From Cristatella mucedo (Eukaryota > Bryozoa > Phylactolaemata > Cristatellidae), in the NCBI GenBank assembly GCA_009760855.2, contig WPIO01000103.1:50001-114000 (forward strand): a DNA stretch of 64,000 bases, written 5' to 3'. Below, piece by piece: positions 58,520-64,000 of this stretch; position 1 is the stretch's first letter, and every line of letters starts with the position of its first letter. The translations under genes and the position numbers were made by a program. The notes below the pieces were generated by a model, which was not told the DNA's origin, did no database searches, and saw nothing but the letters and a program-made list of their open reading frames with translations.

Positions 58520-59640
58520 TGTTATCTGAGGTTCGTCCTCTAGCTCGGCACACGTGCTCAAGCCACTACTTTATAATTTCTCGAGAAAAAACAAAGCTTA
58601 AGAAGTTTTACTTTGCATATATATGCAAGTTATCTGCAAGTATGTAAGACTAGTATTTGAAATTTAAAAGTGTACTGAAAAAACTCAGGGTTTGGGAAAG
58701 TGTTTGTGATAAAAGCGTGCACGCATCAGCAAAGGGAAAGGTGTTAATTTTAATCAGGTAAGCGTAACGTTCTCCTGTTTGCTCAGCAAGGTAGATGTAC
58801 AGGCACAATTTAAAAGGCATTAATTTTTGAAAGCCAAAGTTCCGTTTTAATAGGAACAGATTGTGGTTTAAAAAAGCTAAACACGCCCAATGCACTCGCA
58901 CCAATTGCTGACAACGCTGTGAGAGACAGACAACAAAGGAAATCCGTGCACACCCAGCTCTACAAACACGACCGATATAACACGCGAATTATAAGCTTTC
59001 AGCTTCGAAAGTTCATCCACGATATCCGGCGTAGCTTTTTTGCGCGTCTTCGCCTGTTCCCTACGTATATTCAACCAGACCTCAGGAGGCAAAATCGTTA
59101 TGCACTCTACTACTTATTCGAGTAATGGCACACACCCTACACACGAACAGTGCAGCGAAAAACTGCAGTCATTAAGGAGATACGAAGTCTGTACGTTGAT
59201 GGGCAGCAACGAAGGTTTACTGGAAACGTTAGCGCCAGACGTCGGATTGCCGGTCTTTCGGCAATTTCGACGTGCAGGCGGCATCACCACTTTGTAGGTG
59301 AGCCTGCGAGGCAAGTGAAGTCACGCAAGAATTATGGCCAGAATCACAAGGCGAGCGTTCCTGATGGGGAGTGCGTGGAATGTAGAAAGAGGCTTTAGCC
59401 TGCCTCCACCTTCTTCGACGACATTTAAAAGTTGCTCACTATGTAGCCCAGTATTTCGGCACACACTTCCGGGGCGGTACCGGGTCGAGATAGCTACTCG
59501 TCATTTTCACATCATAGCCTTGAGGTACAAATCACACGTAAACTTCCTTATAGTTTTAACCAAAGATAGTTTCGATTGTTTTAGTAATAATTAGTGTCTA
59601 CAAGCAGGTATGCAGTGAGCATCCGCCAGGACGGCCATGC
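58520..59640. other. Spacer upstream of ADPGK
   Basis: Several short overlapping open frames exist on both strands (for example 58,877-59,092 minus), none with a recognised family. I see no promoter motif I would defend. Confidence 0.4.
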
Positions 59641-59703
59641 AATCCGTTTCAATAACAGTGGTTCCATTTAACGCGTGCATGAATGCCGGTTTGATTAGCG
59701 ATA

Positions 59704-59882
59704 ATGTCGGCACGGACTTGTTTCGCCGTGCTAGTCATTGTTGCTGCTGTTTTATATTCGTACCGGAAGCCGTCTGAAGACGGCTCCAGCGCTTTGAGCG
59801 AGGAAGCTGTGAGCAGCATCTTTACAGCGTGGGACAACTTGATTAGCTCCTCTAGTCCCGCCTACTCCCGGGTTTCTATCGG
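59704..59882 (+). CDS. ADPGK: ADPGK exon 1 (signal anchor)
   Basis: ATG at 59,704; the donor ATCGG|GTAAGC is phase 2. It encodes the hydrophobic N-terminus and the first strand up to RVSIG. Confidence 0.9.
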
Positions 59883-62800
59883 GTAAGCTTCCGGATACGA
59901 AGAAACGTGGCATCCCGGCTGCCTCCTAGTGACTACTCGCCGAAGATGTTGCGTCTTGAATGTTAGACCCATTAGCTGTGTCGTGTTACATTTTTCATTT
60001 GGTGGTTTTCGGACTTTCTTTCTTCGCGGAGGGCCTCAGATTGAATTGTGACTCGATAATAAAACCTTCCAATTTGCGCTCGGAAGAAGGTGCCACGATC
60101 CAGGCTATGGCGATTGTTTAGAATAATGATATGCTTGAATTTTTTTACCATCACTCTCTACCTTCTATCGGGCGGTTTCGAATACCGCAGTGCTAAGGGA
60201 GCTGTTCATATGTGTCACAGTGCACTTCGCTCTAGAAACGTCGCTTCAATCAACCGTGAGCTCACAACGCTTGTGTTAGCATCCGCCGGCGTCATCGGTA
60301 GTTATAGTGGGCCATCGTCGTTAAGCTGTTAGCCAGTGGTTAGCAGTCCTGTGCTCCGTCGATTGCGCAATCGAGACTATCGTTCCGTGGCAGTCAGCCT
60401 AAACCAGTGGCTTTAAATTTCCGCTTACCTGCTCGAGCCAAGTCTTGGTATACGGCTTAAAAGCATGCATTGTCGAGTCCCTACAACACGGCTCAGTGCA
60501 TATTTCTCTAAGACGAACCAGCTGCTTGAGTATAGACGGGTTTGTTGACCATTTGCTCGACTTCAACTGATCGTGAGTATGGAGGTTTCTAGTCAAGCTT
60601 TTTCTTCCTGCCCTCCCTTTGATTTTCACCGTCGGCGACTAAGTCACAGAGAGAACTTGATTTTCGAGCGTTCCGCTTGCGGTATGAATTGTGAAAAGTT
60701 AAACTTTAATTAATCTTACTCTGCTTGGGCATAAATAAGACACCGGCTAAGTTCTTTGGCCTTAAAATTACTCTGGTTCCTGAGTTATTTGCCTCTGTTA
60801 TTGCGATGGGTCTTAATTACATTTTGCTTGCAAGACTGACGTTTTGACTTGTGCCATTATGAAAGTTTTGAGGTTCACCTGTTTAAAGTCAAATGTCGCT
60901 GCTCGATTTGCTGGACGTGAAGGGGCAACGTGAGCTCCCCCCTCCGTGACTTTGATTGCTACCAGTGTGCCGCCTAATTCTTGCGAGCTGCCTAATTCGC
61001 ATGCTTTGCCACCCGGCGCATTTGAAGGTTTAACGCCTGCGTTGATCTAATAGTCAATGCGGTAGAGGTGCTCGCCGAAGCTGACGTGGCCGCTCCGCGG
61101 CAACTCGTCGATCATGCTGTGCTGGACGATTTCGACCATCTTGCCGAGACGTTTGCCTACTTCTTTGCCAAGGGCTCGGCGGCCGAGAGGAGCTTTTCCA
61201 ACGCGTCTCTGTTCCGAGTCTTGTCATCGGCTGCTCAGCAGACCGGCAAGCACCAGGTTTGACCTGGAGCCCGCCGGCCACAGCCGAGCTGCAACCCAGG
61301 GCTGCAGAGCTTCCGGTGCCGGCTGCTGGCAGCAGCAGAAGCTGCTGCAGCCGGCGCCGAAAGAGGCAGTGCAGGGACTCGACAGCAGTGCGAGAGAGCT
61401 GCAGCCTCGCCGCGTGCTGCTGCGTCCGTGTGTGTGCCTCTGCCGCTGGCCTCGTGGCGGAGCCGTTCACGCGCGGGTGGGTGTGCCTCTGCTTGCAGTC
61501 ATACATCGGTGGCAATGCGGCGCTGATGGCTCAGAAGATAGCCACCATGTTTCCCAACATACAGGTACGGCATCGGCTCGCTTCGAGTGCTGCTAGGGTG
61601 GCCTGTTTGCTGATAACCAGGTAAAGCTTGTCCACTCGACGAGCCCACGTGCCACCGGCACGTGGACGCCTCGGCCTCGCCCTGCCTCTCGAGTGCGATC
61701 ATGTGTGGTGGCACTGTCCTGCACCGGCAGCTCGAAACGAGCAGTGCTCTCACGTTTTAGGCGATCAGCTGATTTTTTCTCGAGCCTTTGGCTTGGGTTA
61801 AGGTTGATTACCGAAGCTTGTTTACAGTCGCAGTAGCAGCAGCTGATTGGCAATGTTTTTTCTGCTAGCTTAGTCGCCAAGAGCCCAAAGGCGGATGTCA
61901 CTGTATGGGTGGGACCGAGTTGCTGACTTGCTGATAACGAGAGACAATGCTTGTACTTTATCATCGAAAGTGATGGCCTCACCCCACTCGGCCGACCAAT
62001 CACAAGTGTCTCTGAATTTATTTTGGCAATGCCCTAAGACAGCAGCAACAGGCCTCTGTTAGGCCACCGGCAAGATAGGCAGTTCGATTAGTGAGATATA
62101 AGCTACTTAAGTAATTCAGCTGATCTGTTCCTCATTGGGCCATCATCTGACGGGATTGTGATTGCTGCAGCTGCAAACTAGTTTTCGGCTAGGCTTGCTG
62201 AGAGTAATTTTGACTGAGTGCTCAGTCCCTACCTCAGCTCTCAGTCCCACCTTCGGCATAGGCCAGTGCAGCCCACCGCTAGGTAGAAGAGCCTGCTGGA
62301 TGGTGACGATGACCGATTTGCCTGGTTTGCTACTGCCGTATTTCGCTTCGTCCAGAGTCGATTGACACAAGGCCACCTGCACAAGCTACGTGGCCTTCTG
62401 TCCGAATGGCCGAGTGTACAAGTCAGTTGTGGTCCCGAGTTGTGCAGGGTATATGCCAGACTTTGATGAACCAGCCATGTAAACCCGACCAGGCGCCCGG
62501 GCCGAAGCCTCTGCCCCTTCCTCTTCATGCTGCAGTGTAGCATCTGACCGTGATCCTAGTCTTAGGCCGTGCCCTCCCTGTGCCGTGAGAAGTGTTTGGG
62601 GTCTGCCAGACCGAAGCAGCAGCGTGCGCCAAGCTAGCTTCTACTCCGTGGTTAACCATCTGCTGCGCTACGTGTATGAACTTGGTCACGCCACTGCATG
62701 CCAGTCTTTGTTGAACGACCGCCTAGCACAGTGTATGCTCAAATGTAGCACTCGTGAGGGGCGAGACTGCGTGTGTAAGCGTGGGTGTGGCAATGTCCTG

Positions 62801-64000
62801 CAGAGCATTGCCAGCACTGGCACTATTGTGTAAGCCTGCTACTGCTATCCTTTCTGCATCTCCTCGGGCTTGCCAGACCAAGCACAGGCCAGGCTGGCGA
62901 GTTGGCGCGGCTTGTCAGAACTCCAGTCGTTGCCAGCAAAGATTGTTGCCGAAAAGCTGCTCGTGCTTGTCTGGTGTCTGCGTATCTATCCACTTGCCAC
63001 TACTGCTGCTCGCTGCTGCTTGCTGCTGTCTGTGTGGTAGTGCTTGCTGCGTGCTGCTTACTGCTCGCTGCTGCCGCTTGCTGATCAATGCTGCTTGCTT
63101 CTGCCGCGCTTGCTACTTGCTAGTAATGCTTACTGCTGCTGCTGCTTGCTGCTGCTGCTTGCAGCTGCTCAATACTGCTGCTGCTCACTGATTGCAGCTG
63201 CTGCTTGCTGCCTTTAATTGCCATAGACAGAGGGCCACTTTTATTCAAATATTGTCAACTCCCATCGTGAGGTTCGTTGACTGCCAGACTTTAAAAAAGA
63301 TTCCCCCTTGGTTAGCCTATAACTTTTTATGCTGTTGCCTAACCTGTAATCTCAGTTCCATGGCTATGCCTTCTTCCTGCCAGGTAACCGTTCTCAGCTC
63401 AGAGATCAGAAAATATGCCAATGTTATCGCAACTTAGTTCGAGCGACTCAAAATGCGTTCTCAGTGTTAATCCGCATGATTGTTAACGGCTGCTTTCAGT
63501 GTGCTGCAATTGCTTTAGTTTTCTTTGCACGGCGGCTCGTGTCGGAGCACCCACAAGTTCATCAGCGTTCCAGCCAACCAGCAGGCACTATTTAATGGGC
63601 TTCATAGATTTTCAATGGGCAATATCCTGCCGCAAGACCAAGCCTCCTAAGAGCAGTCACGTGCTCTATACTGTTGTGGCTCCGCTGTTTTTGGTTTGTT
63701 TGTGGGCCTCTTCACCTTCTCCTCCCACTCTGGGAGAGGATGTGCCGTGGTCTGCTAGAAGGGTACTCCCTCACGCCCCCTCCTTATGGGCTAAACTAGG
63801 ACTCGACAAGTGCAGCTCCACGTGCAGGTAGCTGTTTCCTTTCTGCTGCAGGTACCGGTCGTAGTTGTCTCCTCGCTGTTGCACATGCAGGCAGTTGTCT
63901 CCTCTGTTGCTGCTGCATGTCCAGACAGTTGTCTCCTCTCGCTGCTTTAGGTGCAGCTCGTCGGCCCGGTGGGCCCGCAGCTGCAGCGGCTGCTCGACCC
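59704..64000 (+). CDS. ADPGK: ADP-dependent glucokinase, first four exons, cut by the window end
   Basis: Phosphorylates glucose to glucose-6-phosphate with ADP as donor, giving AMP; the animal enzyme is ER-associated. Exons: 59,704-59,882, 61,028-61,256, 61,499-61,564, 63,951-64,000 and beyond; phases 2, 0 and 0 fit. The start gives MSARTCFAVLVIVAAVLYSY, a signal-anchor helix, then AWDNLI and RVSIG|FNACVDLIV. These match AWDALI and RVAVGVNACVDVV in human ADPGK. Exon 2 has FAKGSAAERSFS (human MGKGAAAERFFS), exon 3 YIGGNAALMAQK (human YVGGNAALIGQK) and exon 4 VQLVGPVGPQLQRLLD (human VLLCGPVGPKLHELLD). Only the N-terminal part is here; the catalytic C-terminal GXGD motif lies outside. Residues are well conserved and no damage is seen. 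Confidence 0.93.
61028..61256 (+). CDS. ADPGK: ADPGK exon 2
   Basis: The acceptor CGCATTTGAAG|G completes the glycine codon, followed by FNACVDLIVNAVEVLAEADV. The donor CACCAG|GTTTGA is phase 0. It includes the FAKGSAAERSFS segment. Confidence 0.92.
61499..61564 (+). CDS. ADPGK: ADPGK exon 3
   Basis: The acceptor CTGCTTGCAG|TCA and donor ATACAG|GTACGG bound 22 codons containing YIGGNAALMAQKIATMF, the glycine-rich substrate-pocket motif of the family. Confidence 0.95.
62985..63200. repeat. CTG/TGC-rich low-complexity tract in ADPGK intron 3
   Basis: About 210 bp of imperfect TGCTGCTTGCTGCTG units. Open frames in it are Leu/Cys/Ala artefacts. The rest of intron 3 (61,565-63,830) shows no extra exon. 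Confidence 0.85.
63835..63950 (+). repeat. Tandem acceptor-like units before ADPGK exon 4
   Basis: About three units of roughly 30 bp share AGTTGTCTCCTC and CTGTTGC-type text, each ending in an AG that looks like a 3' splice site (CTGCTGCAG, CACATGCAG, CATGTCCAG, CTGCTTTAG). The last AG opens the exon. Confidence 0.65.
63951..64000 (+). CDS. ADPGK: ADPGK exon 4 (partial)
   Basis: The acceptor CGCTGCTTTAG|GTG starts VQLVGPVGPQLQRLLD and runs off the window. It sits directly after a block of repeated acceptor-like units. Confidence 0.92.
   Translation, partial: MQLVGPVGPQLQRLLD

Noticed and set aside
60399-60629. Minus-strand frame with a strong donor (GAGCAG|GTAAGC) inside ADPGK intron 1
   Set aside because: The frame (ILKQLVRLREICTEPCC) looks coding-like, but no clear acceptor, partner exon or family was found, so I do not call a gene.

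Overview
The window is nuclear DNA of an animal. It carries parts of three animal genes with spliced exons, buried in repeat-rich, locally very CpG-rich sequence. I infer an invertebrate, probably a lophotrochozoan (flatworm or mollusc grade). The grounds are interspersed CR1/L2-like LINE relics, tRNA-derived SINEs, two SPIN-like hAT miniature elements and very long GA/CT microsatellites. The species cannot be named from the sequence.

Layout. Positions 1-10,860: tandem repeat, opposed LINE relics, one SPIN-like element, a large CpG-rich block (about 2,690-6,330) with no recognisable coding exon, GA and CCG repeats. Positions 12,203-25,011, minus strand: a complete islet-type LIM-homeodomain gene in six exons. 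All six junctions are in phase and give a 444-residue protein; a TATA-like box lies just upstream. Its introns hold long GA or CT tracts. Positions 25,100-29,360: CpG-rich upstream flank without a recognised gene. Positions 29,365-38,000: LINE relics, one split by the second SPIN-like element, a plant-type (TTTAGGG-like) interstitial repeat, and a SINE.

Positions 38,323-49,563, plus strand: a voltage-gated proton channel (Hv1/HVCN1 family). It is rebuilt from five well-supported coding pieces plus a short final exon, about 295 residues in the favoured model. It keeps the S1 aspartate and two S4 arginines, but the third S4 arginine is threonine and both zinc-binding histidines of human Hv1 are absent. 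Positions 50,100-59,600: a candidate terminal exon with a poly(A) signal, a Ty3/gypsy scrap, microsatellites, SINEs, LINE tails, and an inverted-repeat-flanked open frame ending in a PIP-box-like motif. Positions 59,704-64,000, plus strand: the first four coding exons of ADP-dependent glucokinase (ADPGK), running off the window end.

The three genes have unrelated jobs: neuronal/endocrine transcription control, proton extrusion, and ADP-driven glucose phosphorylation. Nothing here links them functionally. No tRNA, rRNA or CRISPR locus was seen. Exon limits come from reading frame, GT-AG sites and family recall, not from transcripts.
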